A stretch of DNA of 64,000 bases from Burkholderiales bacterium (GTDB lineage Bacteria > Pseudomonadota > Gammaproteobacteria > Burkholderiales > Burkholderiaceae_C), in assembly GCA_016223165.1 (NCBI GenBank), contig JACRPO010000018.1, forward strand, positions 124,001 to 188,000, read 5' to 3'. The notes beneath the pieces are model-generated. The model saw nothing but the letters and a program-made list of their open reading frames with translations, made no database searches and was not told where the DNA came from. Positions 8,680 to 17,814 of the stretch are shown in pieces; positions within the stretch are counted from its first letter, which is position 1, and each line of letters opens with the position of its first letter. A program made the position numbers and the translations under genes.

Positions 8680-9630
8680 CTACTTGCCCAGGCCCATCTG
8701 CCGCCCCACCTCCTGGTACACGCGCGTGCGTTCGCGCATGAAGGCTTCCATCTTGTCGGGCCCGATGTCGACGAGCTCGAAGCCGCTCCTGGCGGCGAGG
8801 TCTTTCATCTCGGCCTCGGCGTTGAGCGCCGCGAAGAGATCGGCGAGACGCTTGCGCTGCTCGGGCGGCGTGCTGCGCGGCACGCCGACGCCGCGGAAGG
8901 CGCCGTCGACCCAGTCGACGCCCAGCTCCTTGAAGGTGGGCACGTCGGGCAGCAGCGGGTGGCGCTTGTCCATCGCCACCGCGAGCGCGCGCACCTTGCC
9001 CTTGTTGTTGATGGCGAAGGCCGTGTAGCTCATGGCGCCGTCGACATGGCCGCCGAGCACCGCGAGCGTCATGTCGCCCGTGCCCTTGAACGGCACGTAG
9101 GTCGTCTTCACCGAGAACGCCGCATTCAGCCGCTGGTGCGCGGCATGGTTGGCGGAGTTGAGGCCCGAGCCCCCGAGGTTGAGCTTGCCCGGGTCGCCCT
9201 TGGCCGCCTTGACGAAATCGGCGAAGGACTTGATGGGGCTCGCCTCGGGCACGACGAGTGCATCGGGCGTGTAGTGGTACCAGTACACCGCCACGAGGTC
9301 GTCGGTCTTGTACTGGACGATGCCTTCCATCGGCTGCAGCACGATGTGCGGCAGGTTGATGCCGCCGACGTTGACGCCGTCGCCGGGCAGCGTGTTCATC
9401 TGGCTCCACAGCAGCGCGCCGCCGGCGCCGGCCTTGTACTGGATGACGGTGTCGATGGCCGGGCACTTCTTCTTCAGCACGATCTGCTGGTGGCGCGCCG
9501 AGATGTCGCTCTCGCCGCCGGGCGGGAAGGCCTGCCAGTACATGAGGTTCTTGTCGGGGCAGGGCTGGGCGTGCGCCGGGACCAGGATGGCGGCGGCGCA
9601 GAGCGCGACGGCGAGAAGGTGCGTATGCAT
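8680..9630 (-). CDS. Bug/TctC-family tripartite tricarboxylate transporter substrate-binding protein (divergent member)
   Basis: This 316-residue exported protein has a signal peptide of about 21 residues (ending VPAHAQ). Bug proteins are periplasmic binding proteins for carboxylates, and most lack adjacent tctA/tctB membrane genes, as here. The fold is recognisable from QAFPPGGESD near the N-terminus, the loop YKAGAGGALLW, the central YVPFKGTGDM and the DVPTFKELG segment. It differs from its two neighbours in having extra cysteines (QPCPDKN, KKKCPA), possibly one disulfide. It is the last of three adjacent Bug genes downstream of ligAB, so it probably binds an aromatic or related acid (inference). 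Confidence 0.88.
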   Translation of the reverse strand: MHTHLLAVALCAAAILVPAHAQPCPDKNLMYWQAFPPGGESDISARHQQIVLKKKCPAIDTVIQYKAGAGGALLWSQMNTLPGDGVNVGGINLPHIVLQPMEGIVQYKTDDLVAVYWYHYTPDALVVPEASPIKSFADFVKAAKGDPGKLNLGGSGLNSANHAAHQRLNAAFSVKTTYVPFKGTGDMTLAVLGGHVDGAMSYTAFAINNKGKVRALAVAMDKRHPLLPDVPTFKELGVDWVDGAFRGVGVPRSTPPEQRKRLADLFAALNAEAEMKDLAARSGFELVDIGPDKMEAFMRERTRVYQEVGRQMGLGK

Positions 9631-9687
9631 CGGGTTCGTCTCCGACAGGCAGTGGCGTGTGGCGCCGGGGTCGCGCGACCCTTGTGG

Positions 9688-10653
9688 TCAGCCCGGCTTG
9701 ATCATCCCCAGCCGCTCGATCGTCGCGCGTTCGGCGGCGTAGGTCTCGCGCGCCCACTTCGTGTACGTCTCGGTGTCCATGTAGATGATCGACTGGTCGA
9801 ACTTGTCGAACGTGGCGAGCACGGCAGGATCGTCGAGCGTCTTCTTGAAGGCGTCGTGCAGCGTCTTCACGACGGCCGGGTCCATGCCCTTGGGACCGCA
9901 GACACCGAACGGCGAGTCGCTCACCGTCTTGTAGCCGAGCTCGTCCAGCGTCGGCACGTTCGGCCAGCGCTTGGTGCGCTTGCTGCCGTAGGTGGCCAAG
10001 AGGCGCAGCTTGCCGGCGTCGACATGCGCGCCCCAGCCGGTGGCGTCGCTGGCGCCCATCGTGTGGCCGCCGAGCACGGCCTGCATGTTGTCGGCATTGC
10101 CCTTGAAGGGCACGGCGTTGAGCTTGATGCCGGCGCGCTGCGCGAACTCTTCCACCGCCAGGTGCGGGCTGGTGCCGTTGCCGGTGTGGCCGTAGTTGAA
10201 CTTGCCCGGGTTGGCCTTGGCGTAGTCGACGAGGTCCTTGATGCTCTTGATCGGCGAATCGGCCGGCACGACGAAGCCGAAGGTGTAGCCGGTGAGGCAG
10301 GCGATCCAGGTGAAGTCCTTCAGCGTGTCGAACTGCACCTTCTGCATGTGCGGCACGCGGAAGACGCCGTGCGGCAACTGCGCCAGCGTGTAGCCGTCGG
10401 GCCTGGCATTGACCAGTTCGTTGGCGCCGAGCATGCCCGCGGCGCCCGGCTTGTTCTCGACGATCACCTTCTGCCCGAGCGCCTTGCCGGCGCTCTCGGC
10501 GATCGCGCGCATCACGGCATCGGTGCTGCCGCCGGCGGGCCAGGGGCAGATGTACTTGATCGGCTGCGACGGGAAGGCCTGCGCGAACGCGAGGCGCGGC
10601 AGCGAAAGGCTGGCGGCGGCGCCGATGACGAGCTGTCTGCGGGTGGGATGCAT
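9688..10653 (-). CDS. Bug/TctC-family substrate-binding protein
   Basis: The 321-residue protein starts at the ATG at 10653, chosen because it gives a signal peptide with a twin-arginine-like start (MHPTRRQLVIGAAASLSL, cleaved after AFA). Family hallmarks are ICPWPAGGSTDAVMR, VENKPGAAGMLGA, VPFKGNADNMQ and NVPTLDELGY. It would act as a periplasmic carboxylate receptor. It is the middle member of three Bug genes, and a longer in-frame reading upstream runs into the neighbouring Bug gene and is not used. No tctA or tctB is in the window. Confidence 0.92.
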   Translation of the reverse strand: MHPTRRQLVIGAAASLSLPRLAFAQAFPSQPIKYICPWPAGGSTDAVMRAIAESAGKALGQKVIVENKPGAAGMLGANELVNARPDGYTLAQLPHGVFRVPHMQKVQFDTLKDFTWIACLTGYTFGFVVPADSPIKSIKDLVDYAKANPGKFNYGHTGNGTSPHLAVEEFAQRAGIKLNAVPFKGNADNMQAVLGGHTMGASDATGWGAHVDAGKLRLLATYGSKRTKRWPNVPTLDELGYKTVSDSPFGVCGPKGMDPAVVKTLHDAFKKTLDDPAVLATFDKFDQSIIYMDTETYTKWARETYAAERATIERLGMIKPG

Positions 10654-10703
10654 GCCTTGTCTCCGTTGAATGCCGTATGCCGGCAAGGGCCGGTTCGGGG
10701 GCG

Positions 10704-11699
10704 TCAATCGGCCTTCGCGCCGGATTCCTTGACCACCTTGGCCCACTTCGTGATCTCCGCGGCCTGGAAGCGCGCCAGCTCCTCGGGCGTGGAGATCCAC
10801 GGCTCGAGGCCGAGCGTCTTCAGCTTGTCCTGCACGTCGGGCAGCGCGAAGACGCGCTTGAGCTCGGCATTGATGCGCGCCACCACCTCGCGCGGCGTGC
10901 CGGCCGGCGCGAAGACGGCGAACCAGGTCGTCGCCTCGAAGCCCGGCACCGTCTCGGCCACCGTGGGCACGTCGGGCGCGGCGGCACTGCGTTTGGCTGT
11001 GGTCTGCCCGAGCGCGCGGATCTTGCCTTCCTTGACCATCGGCAGCGCCGAGGGCATGTTGTCGAACATCACCTGGATCTGGCCGCCGATCAGATCGGGG
11101 ATCGCGAACTGCCGGCCCTTGTAGGGCACGTGCTGCATCTTCGTGCCGGTGAGCGACTTGAAGAGCTCACCCGAGATGTGCACCGAGGTGCCGACACCCG
11201 GCGAGCCGAAGCTCAGCTTGTCCGGGTTAGCCTTCATGTAGGTGATCAGCTCGGCCACCGTCTTCACCGGCAGGTCGTTGTTGACGACGAGCAGGTTGGG
11301 CGCCGAGGCCACGTGCGCGACAGGGACGAAGTCGCGCACCATGTCGTAGGGCATCTTCGAGTACAGCGCGCCGTTGATGGAGTGCGTGCCGACCGTGCCC
11401 ATCACCAGCGTGTGGCCGTCCGGCGGCGACTTGGCCACCGCGTCGGCACCGATGTTGCCGCCGGCGCCGGGCTTGTTCTCGACGACGATGGCCTGCCCGA
11501 GCTGGGCCTTGTCGGCGAAGAGCCGCGACAGGATGTCGGGCGCGCCACCGGCGGGGAAGGTGACGACCATGCGCAGCGGCTTGCTGGGGAAGGCCTGGGC
11601 GCTGGCGCTCACGGACGCCAGCAGCGAGACGGCGGCGCAGGCTGCCGCCAGTGTTGCCTTCAGCAGCGAGCGGACCGCCCGGTGAGGAATCGCGCGCAT
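10704..11699 (-). CDS. Bug/TctC-family substrate-binding protein
   Basis: This 331-residue exported receptor has a signal peptide of about 35 residues (basic start MRAIPHRAVR, hydrophobic core, cleavage near SASAQ). Bug motifs are VVTFPAGGAPDILSR, VENKPGAGGNIGAD, HVPYKGRQFA and PDVPTVAETVPGF. The ATG at 11699 is preferred because it opens the signal peptide; an upstream in-frame start only adds Arg-rich sequence. It is the first of three Bug genes downstream of ligB. With no membrane components nearby, it may serve a TctAB pair encoded elsewhere or act in sensing. Confidence 0.92.
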   Translation of the reverse strand: MRAIPHRAVRSLLKATLAAACAAVSLLASVSASAQAFPSKPLRMVVTFPAGGAPDILSRLFADKAQLGQAIVVENKPGAGGNIGADAVAKSPPDGHTLVMGTVGTHSINGALYSKMPYDMVRDFVPVAHVASAPNLLVVNNDLPVKTVAELITYMKANPDKLSFGSPGVGTSVHISGELFKSLTGTKMQHVPYKGRQFAIPDLIGGQIQVMFDNMPSALPMVKEGKIRALGQTTAKRSAAAPDVPTVAETVPGFEATTWFAVFAPAGTPREVVARINAELKRVFALPDVQDKLKTLGLEPWISTPEELARFQAAEITKWAKVVKESGAKAD

Positions 11700-11868
11700 C
11701 CTGTCCGTCTCCACGCGCCGCCTCGACCGGGCGGCCTGGAGAACAGCATACGGGAGGCGCCCGGGGCGCGTACGAGGGTTGCCCCCGGTCGGCGGCGCAG
11801 CCCGCCGTCGCCTGCGCGACAACCGCGGGGTGCCCAGGAAGCGGGGGCGCGGTGTCGCGCCCCGCCGT

Positions 11869-12732
11869 TCAACCCGCCGGCTCGAGCAGCATCAGCCCGG
11901 AGGCCGTGTTCGAGATCGGGATGTGATAGTTCTGATGCACGCGCTTCACCGCCCCGGGGCCCGCGTCGGTGCCGAGCGCGGCGCGCGCGGCCAGCCACAT
12001 GAGCAGCTCGACGCCCTGCGTGCCGGTCTTCTCGACGAGCTCGTGCACGCTGTACTGCGTTGCCCAGCGCGGGTCGTGCACCAGACTCTCCATGAACTGC
12101 AGGTCGAAGTCCTTGTTGATGAAGCCGGCGCGTTCGCCGTCGAGCTGGTGCGAGAGGCCGCCGGTGCCCACGACCAGCACGCGCTCGTCGCTCGGCCACG
12201 AGCGGATGGCCTCGCCCACCGCCTCACCGAGCGCGTAACAGCGCCTGGCGCTCGGCAGCGGGAACTGCACGGTGTTGATGCAGACGGGCACGATGCGCAC
12301 GGGCCAGCCGGTCCGCTCGTGGTCGGGCCACAGCAGCGCCATCGGCAGCGTCACCGCGTGGTCGACCACCATCTCCTGGCAGGTGGTGAGGTCGAAGTCG
12401 CGCGCGATGAGCTGCTCGATGAGGTGCCACGCCAGCTTCTGCTCGCCCTTGAACGGCGGCAGCTGCGGGATGCCCCAGCCCTCGTCGGCATTACGGTATT
12501 CGGGCGCCGCGCCGATCGCGAACGTCGGCATCTTGTCGAGGAAGAAATTGAGGCCGTGGTCGTTGTAGAAGATGACAGCGATGTCGGGACGTGCCTTGCG
12601 CAGCCACTCGTGCACCGGCGCGTAGCCGTCGAAGAAGGGCTTCCAGTAGGCCTCGGCCTGCAGGTTCTTCGCGATGGCGCGGCCGATGGCCGGCACGTGC
12701 GAGGTGGTGAGGCTGCCGATGATGTGGGCCAT
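11869..12732 (-). CDS. ligB: class III extradiol dioxygenase beta subunit (LigB, protocatechuate 4,5-dioxygenase type)
   Basis: The 287-residue catalytic subunit shows the LigB iron site and base: His12 in TTSHVPAIG, a His in FYNDHGLNFF at about residue 59, and the His in GTGGLSHQL corresponding to the catalytic base. LigB proteins use Fe(II) and O2 to cleave protocatechuate or related catechols. The alpha subunit gene ligA lies directly upstream (ends at 12763), so the two should form LigAB. Genes for later steps (ligC, ligI, ligJ, ligK) are not present, so the true substrate could be another dihydroxybenzoate. Confidence 0.88.
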   Translation of the reverse strand: MAHIIGSLTTSHVPAIGRAIAKNLQAEAYWKPFFDGYAPVHEWLRKARPDIAVIFYNDHGLNFFLDKMPTFAIGAAPEYRNADEGWGIPQLPPFKGEQKLAWHLIEQLIARDFDLTTCQEMVVDHAVTLPMALLWPDHERTGWPVRIVPVCINTVQFPLPSARRCYALGEAVGEAIRSWPSDERVLVVGTGGLSHQLDGERAGFINKDFDLQFMESLVHDPRWATQYSVHELVEKTGTQGVELLMWLAARAALGTDAGPGAVKRVHQNYHIPISNTASGLMLLEPAG

Positions 12733-12762
12733 GTTGCCGGTCTCCAGCGGTTGGCGGGTGGC

Positions 12763-13101
12763 TCAGCGCTGCGCCAGCAGCTTGGCCTTGAACTGTTCCT
12801 TGGTCAGGCCGGTCTGCAGCGCGCCCAGGTCCTGCACGTCCAGGCCGAGGATGCCGGCGAACTTGGCCAGGTAGTAGACGTTGCCGCCGGCGGCGATGAG
12901 GCCGAGCACGCTGCGGCCGCGGATGGCCGCGCGCTGCTCGGCGTTCAGCCCGTACCTCTCGCAGTGCGCTTCCTCGTCGCGCTGGAACTCGGCGCGGTTC
13001 GCAGCCGAGTTGAACGAGTAGCACATCTTGTTCAGCGCATAGCCCTTCATGGCCTGCTTGCCGTCGAAGAGGGTGGTACCGGGGATCTCGGGCAAAGTCA
13101 T
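12763..13101 (-). CDS. ligA: class III extradiol dioxygenase alpha subunit (LigA, protocatechuate 4,5-dioxygenase type)
   Basis: This 112-residue all-helical protein is the small subunit that covers the active site of LigB. Family features are the start MTLPEIPGTTLFDG, MCYSFNSAANRAEF, then ERYGLNAEQRAAI and GGNVYYLAK. The start at 13101 gives the normal family length. It lies 30 bp upstream of ligB, with which it must be cotranscribed. A divergent LysR gene begins 72 bp away and is a likely regulator of the ligAB-Bug-ALDH-paaZ strand (inference). Confidence 0.88.
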   Translation of the reverse strand: MTLPEIPGTTLFDGKQAMKGYALNKMCYSFNSAANRAEFQRDEEAHCERYGLNAEQRAAIRGRSVLGLIAAGGNVYYLAKFAGILGLDVQDLGALQTGLTKEQFKAKLLAQR

Positions 13102-13173
13102 CGCGCTGCTCCATCGTTGGGGCTGGCCGCGAGTGTCCCGGCCTCGCGGCGGCGGAAAAAGGCGCCGATACTC

Positions 13174-14238
13174 ATGCCACGCATGAAGGCTATCGATCGA
13201 TCGGCCGCCGCGGCCGGGGCTGCCACCACCGCGACCTCCACCGCGACGACCGCCGGCCGCGGCCAGGTCCTCGATCACCTCGGCCACCTCGACCATCTCG
13301 AGCTGAACGGCCACCTGCTGCAGCTGCTGCTGGCCGTGCTCGAGGAGGGCTCGGTGACGCGCGCCGCCGAGCGCCTGGCGGTGACGCAGTCGGCGGTGAG
13401 CCACGGTCTCGCACGCCTGCGGCGCATCTGCGGTGACGAGCTCTTCGTGAAGAGCGGCCGCGGCATCGCGCCTACGGCACTCGCCGGCGAGCTGGCCGCG
13501 CGCGCCCGCCACCTGCTCGACGAGCTGCGTGCGTTCAGCCGTGCCGCCGGCTTCGAGCCGGCGCGGCTGGTCGAGACCTTCACCATCGCCGCCAACGACC
13601 TGCAGCGCGATCTGCTGCTGCCCGCGCTGCTGCGCCGGCTGCGCGCCGCGGCGCCGGGGGTCACGCTGCGCATCATTCCGTCGAACGCGCCGCAGCCGGC
13701 GCTGCTGCGCGACGAGGGCTGCCATCTCGTCATCACGCCGCGCCCGCCGCAAGGCACGGACATCGTGCAGAAGCGCCTCTTCGAGGACCGCCACGTCGTC
13801 TTCTTCGACCCGGTGCACACCGGGCCGCCGCGCACGCTGGCCGCCTGGCTCGCGGCCGAGCACGTGAGCGTGCTCTACGAGGGACGGCGCGGCCTGCACT
13901 TCGACGAGTGGCTGCTCTCGGAGGGCTTGCAGCGGCCGCTCGTGGCCACCGTGCCCGGCATGGCCGGGCTGGCCTCGCTCGTGCGCGGCGGGCCCTGGCT
14001 GGCCACGGCGCCTTCGCTGCTGGCCGCAGGGGCGCTGCGCGGCCTCGGCCAGGCCGAGCTGCCTTTCGCCGCGCCGCCGCTGCGCATGTACGCCGTGTGG
14101 CACATGCGCCACCAGGCCGATCCGGTGATGCGCTGGCTGCGCAGCGAGCTCGATGCCGTCGTCGCCGAGGCCCTGGCGCGCGCGGTCTATGCGGTCCCTC
14201 CAGCGGTTGCGAAGGGCAGGCTGAAGCCCAGAACCTGA
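13174..14238 (+). CDS. LysR-family transcriptional regulator, likely regulator of the ligAB unit
   Basis: The 354-residue protein carries a LysR HTH at about residues 43-90 (SVTRAAERLAVTQSAVSHGL) and an effector domain after residue 120. The HTH is preceded by about 40 unusual residues, Ala/Thr-rich then DHLGHLDHLE, encoded by short repeats. No better start lies between them and the HTH, so the extension may be real. A second ATG at 13183 is equally possible. The end of the effector domain resembles NodD/NahR-like members. The divergent orientation to ligA, only 72 bp away, suggests control of the dioxygenase genes. Confidence 0.88.
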   Translation: MPRMKAIDRSAAAAGAATTATSTATTAGRGQVLDHLGHLDHLELNGHLLQLLLAVLEEGSVTRAAERLAVTQSAVSHGLARLRRICGDELFVKSGRGIAPTALAGELAARARHLLDELRAFSRAAGFEPARLVETFTIAANDLQRDLLLPALLRRLRAAAPGVTLRIIPSNAPQPALLRDEGCHLVITPRPPQGTDIVQKRLFEDRHVVFFDPVHTGPPRTLAAWLAAEHVSVLYEGRRGLHFDEWLLSEGLQRPLVATVPGMAGLASLVRGGPWLATAPSLLAAGALRGLGQAELPFAAPPLRMYAVWHMRHQADPVMRWLRSELDAVVAEALARAVYAVPPAVAKGRLKPRT

Positions 14239-14335
14239 GATGCTGGCGCTCTTGGGCGCGAAGGTTGTGGCGCGCTGAGCGCTCCCGGTGTGTGGCACTC
14301 TCGGTGGCACCGTTGCGCTCACGTACGGAGGCTGT

Positions 14336-14605
14336 GGCGCGCCGAGGCCGCCGGGTCGTCGCCTCCGCTCGTGTCCTCTTTCGGCCGCCCGGCTCGCAAG
14401 CTCGCAGGGCGCCCGAATGCCCCCTTTACCTCGCTGAGCCGACCACCCGGCGTCCTCGGCGGGCACCGGGGTTTGTCTTCGACGAGGGGCGTGCCACCGG
14501 TGGTGCCGGATCGGGACGATGGGGCGCCCTGCGCAGCGAGGTAAAGGGGGCATCCGGGGGCCCTGCGAGCTTGCGAGCCGGGCCGCCGGAAGAGGACACG
14601 AGCAG
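14336..14605. repeat. complex intergenic inverted repeat (about 70-bp arms), related to a copy near 49.9 kb
   Basis: This fills most of the 450-bp stretch without genes between the LysR gene and the YdiJ-like gene. Arms at 14367-14436 and 14534-14603 are inverted complements with 4 mismatches over 70 positions, around a spacer of about 97 bp. A second inverted pairing links 14508-14537 with 14603-14632, and a perfect 10-bp palindrome CCACCGGTGG lies near 14500. The stretch 14336-14400 is also nearly the reverse complement of 49861-49925. The element has no transposase and reads as a non-autonomous, REP/MITE-like intergenic element. Open frames across it are not convincing genes. Confidence 0.85.
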
Positions 14606-14688
14606 CGCAGGGTGCCCCGTCGGCCCGATCCCGCCACCGCACGTCGCAGTGCGGCCCACCCGTCCCGATGCGATCCGATCGAACCTCG

Positions 14689-17600
14689 TTACCCCGCCGG
14701 CAACAGCGAAGCCAACAGCCGCGCCACGTGCATCGCCTCGCGCTGCACGCCGTCCGCAATCTGGTGCCGGCAGCTCGTGCCGTCGGCCACCACCACCGCG
14801 TCGGGCGCCTTGCGCAGTGCCGGCAGCAGGCTGAGCTCGGCCATCTGCATCGAGACCTCGTGGTGCCCCGCCTCGTAGCCGAAGCTGCCGGCCATGCCGC
14901 AGCAGGAGCTCTCGATCAGCTCGGGCTTCGCACCCGGGATGAGGCGCAGCACGTCGAGCACGGCGTTCACGGCGCCGAAGGCCTTCTGGTGGCAGTGGCC
15001 GTGCACGAGCAGCGGCCGCGGCGGCGCGCCGGGCGGGCTCAGCGGCTGCAGACCGGGCAGCGCGAAGCGGCCCGCCTTCGCCTCGCGGGCGACGAACTCC
15101 TCGAACATCAGTGCCTGCGCGGCCACCACTTCGGCGCGGGCGCCGAGGCCCATCACCAGCGCCTCGTCGCGCAGCGTGAAGAGGCACGAAGGTTCGAGGC
15201 CGACGATGGCGATGCCGGCCTCGGCCAGCGGATGCAGCGCATCGACGAGCGCGGAGGCGCGCTGCCGCGCCTCGTCGACCATGCCGGCGGCGAGCCAGGT
15301 GCGGCCGCAGCAGTGGTGGCCACGCGCCTTGCGCACCGTGTGCAGCGTGTAGCCGGCCGCGTGCAGCACACGCGCGGCGGCGAGCGCGTTCTCGCTCTCG
15401 AAGAGGCCGTTGAAGGTGTCCACGAACAGCACCGCGGCCTTGCCGCCGCTGGCCGACAGCGGCGCACGCGCTGCGGCGATGGTGGCCTCGGCGCGGGCGA
15501 AACGCGGGGCATCGTCGCGGCGGCGCCGGTACGTGCGCCAGAACGTGTCGCGACGCCAGCGTGGCAGCCTGCGCCGCGCCGAGAGGCCGAGCCAGCGCTC
15601 CGACAGCGCCGCGGCGCCGGGCAGCGTATCGCGCAGGTTGAACAGCCGCGGCCAGCGGCTGGCGAGGTGGCCGAGCTCGGGCAGCGCCGCGATCAGCCGC
15701 TCGGCGAGCGTGCTGCCGTGCCTGGCGCGCCGCTGCGCCTGCACCTCGATCTTCATGCGCGCCATGTCGACGCCGGTGGGGCAGTCGCGCTTGCAGCCCT
15801 TGCAGCCGACGCACAGGTCGAGCGCCTCGGCCACCGCGTCACTGCTGAGCGCCTCGGCTGCGGGCTCTGGCCCGAGTTGACCTGAGAGCGCCAGCCTGAG
15901 CGTGTTGGCGCGCCCGCGCGTCAGGTGAAGCTCGTCGCGCGTGACGCGGAAGCTCGGGCACATCGTGCCGGCGTCGAACTTGCGGCAGTGGCCGTTGTTG
16001 TTGCACATCTCCACGGCCATCGCGAAGCCGCCGGTGCTGTCGCCGCCCGTGCCGGGCGCCGTGAGCTCCTCGGTGACCGGGTCGTTCTGCACGTTCCACG
16101 CCGACCAGTCGAGCGCGGGCTTGAGCGCGATGCGGCGGTAAGGCTTGGGTGCGGTGGGCGGCGGGAAGCGGAAGAGGGAGCCGTCGTCCATCCTTGGCGG
16201 GTCGATGATCTTGCCGGGATTGAAGAGGTTGTCCGGGTCGAGCTCGTTCTTGATGGCGCGGAAGGCCTCGGCGAGCTTCGGGCCGAACTGCCACTCGATC
16301 CATTCGCCGCGGCACAGGCCGTCGCCGTGCTCGCCGCTGTAGGCGCCCTTGAAGCGGCGCACGAGCGCGCTCGCCTCCTCGGCGATGGCGCGCATGCGCG
16401 CCGCGCCGCCCTTGCCGCCGTCCTCGTCGCCGCGCCGCATGTCGAGGATGGGCCGCACGTGCAACGTGCCCACCGAGGCGTGCGCATACCAGGTGCCGTG
16501 CGTGCCGTGGCGTGCGAAGACCTCGGTCAGCGCATCGGTGTAGGCCGCCAGCTGCGGCAGCGGCACGGCGCAGTCCTCGATGAAGCTGACCGGCTTGCCG
16601 TCGCCCTTCAGGCTCATCATGATGTTGAGGCCGGCCTTGCGCACTTCCCACAAGGCCTTCTGCGCAGCATCGTTGTCCAGGCGCACCACGGCACCGGGCA
16701 GGCCGAGCCGGTCGCCGGCGAGCTGCGCGAGGCGCTCGAGCTGCGCGACGAGCGTGCCCTTGTCGGGCCCGGCGAACTCGACGAGCAGGATGGCCGCCGG
16801 GCGCCCGACGAGCGCCGTCTCGATGACCGGCTTGAAGGCCGGGTTCGCCAGCGCCAGGTCGATCATGATGCGATCGACCAGCTCGACCGCGGTGGGGCCG
16901 AGCAGGGCGATGTGCTGCGCCGCCTCCATGGCGGCGCGGAAGGTCGGGAAGTTCACGATCCCGAGCACGCGGCCGCGCGGCAACTCGGCCAGCTGCAGCG
17001 TCAGGCTCTTCGTGCAGGCGAGCGTGCCTTCGCTGCCCACCAGCAGGTGGGCGAGGTTGACGTGGCCGTCGCCGGTGTAGGGCCGCTCGCTCTGGTTGCG
17101 GAAGATGTCGAGGTTGTAGCCGCCGACGCGGCGCAGCACCTTCGGCCAGCGCGCGTCGATCTCCCCCGCGTGCAGCTCGGCCTGCGCGCGCACGAACTCG
17201 GCGATGGCGCGCGCGCGGCCGCTGAGCGCGGCGACGGGGCCGAAGTCGGCGAGCGACCCGTCGGCCAGCCAGGCGCTGGCGCCCAGCACGTTGTGCACCA
17301 TGTTGCCGTAGGCGATGGAGCGGCTGCCGCAGCTGTTGTTGCCGGCCATGCCGCCGAGCGTCGCCTGCGCGCTGGTCGACACGTCGACGGGGAACCACAG
17401 GCCGTGCGGCTTCAGGGCCGCGTTGAGGTCGTCGAGCACGAGGCCGGGCTGCACGACGGCGCGACGGTTCGCGGCGTCCACCTCCAGCACGCGCCGCAGG
17501 TGCTTGGTGTGGTCGATGACCAGCGCCGCGCCGACGGTCTGCCCGCATTGGCTGGTGCCGGCGCCGCGCGGCAGCACGGGCACCTTCAGCTCGCGCGCGA

Positions 17601-17814
17601 TGGCGAGCGCCGTCTCGACGTCTTGCTCGTCGCGCGGCACGAAGACGCCCACCGGCATGATCTGGTAGATCGACGCATCGGTGGCGTAGCGGCCGCGCGA
17701 AGCGGCGTCGAACAGCACTTCGCCGCGCGTGTGTTGGCGCAGCTCGCGCGCGAGCGCTTCACTCGCTTCGTTGGCAAGGGGCGGAGCCGTGGGCGGGGTG
17801 GCGGGCGCGGCCAT
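14689..17814 (-). CDS. ydiJ: FAD-linked and [4Fe-4S] dehydrogenase, YdiJ/D-2-hydroxyglutarate dehydrogenase type
   Basis: The product is 1041 residues; E. coli YdiJ has 1018. The N-terminal half is a PCMH-type FAD domain (VLPRGAGTSQCGQT, GMAGNNSCGSRS, HLLVGSEGTLACTK) plus an FAD-oxidase C domain with SGEHGDGLCRGEWIEW. The C-terminal part has a ferredoxin cluster motif CVGCKGCKRDCP and two CCG motifs (GHHCCGRTW, SSCCGMAGSFGYE). YdiJ oxidises D-2-hydroxyglutarate and relatives are D-lactate dehydrogenases; substrate choice here is inference. The ATG at 17814 is chosen over an upstream in-frame start because the sequence before it lacks family character. It is a single-gene unit next to the intergenic repeat. 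Confidence 0.9.
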   Translation of the reverse strand: MAAPATPPTAPPLANEASEALARELRQHTRGEVLFDAASRGRYATDASIYQIMPVGVFVPRDEQDVETALAIARELKVPVLPRGAGTSQCGQTVGAALVIDHTKHLRRVLEVDAANRRAVVQPGLVLDDLNAALKPHGLWFPVDVSTSAQATLGGMAGNNSCGSRSIAYGNMVHNVLGASAWLADGSLADFGPVAALSGRARAIAEFVRAQAELHAGEIDARWPKVLRRVGGYNLDIFRNQSERPYTGDGHVNLAHLLVGSEGTLACTKSLTLQLAELPRGRVLGIVNFPTFRAAMEAAQHIALLGPTAVELVDRIMIDLALANPAFKPVIETALVGRPAAILLVEFAGPDKGTLVAQLERLAQLAGDRLGLPGAVVRLDNDAAQKALWEVRKAGLNIMMSLKGDGKPVSFIEDCAVPLPQLAAYTDALTEVFARHGTHGTWYAHASVGTLHVRPILDMRRGDEDGGKGGAARMRAIAEEASALVRRFKGAYSGEHGDGLCRGEWIEWQFGPKLAEAFRAIKNELDPDNLFNPGKIIDPPRMDDGSLFRFPPPTAPKPYRRIALKPALDWSAWNVQNDPVTEELTAPGTGGDSTGGFAMAVEMCNNNGHCRKFDAGTMCPSFRVTRDELHLTRGRANTLRLALSGQLGPEPAAEALSSDAVAEALDLCVGCKGCKRDCPTGVDMARMKIEVQAQRRARHGSTLAERLIAALPELGHLASRWPRLFNLRDTLPGAAALSERWLGLSARRRLPRWRRDTFWRTYRRRRDDAPRFARAEATIAAARAPLSASGGKAAVLFVDTFNGLFESENALAAARVLHAAGYTLHTVRKARGHHCCGRTWLAAGMVDEARQRASALVDALHPLAEAGIAIVGLEPSCLFTLRDEALVMGLGARAEVVAAQALMFEEFVAREAKAGRFALPGLQPLSPPGAPPRPLLVHGHCHQKAFGAVNAVLDVLRLIPGAKPELIESSCCGMAGSFGYEAGHHEVSMQMAELSLLPALRKAPDAVVVADGTSCRHQIADGVQREAMHVARLLASLLPAG

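Noticed and set aside
12763..14637. Long minus-strand frame (624 codons) joining the ligA region with upstream DNA
   Set aside because: Only its last 113 codons are ligA; the upstream part is antisense to the LysR gene at 13174 and lacks homology.
14319..14759. Short hypothetical ORFs across the intergenic inverted repeat
   Set aside because: The translations are Arg/Pro/Ser-rich and simply follow the repeat; both strands are open because of base composition.
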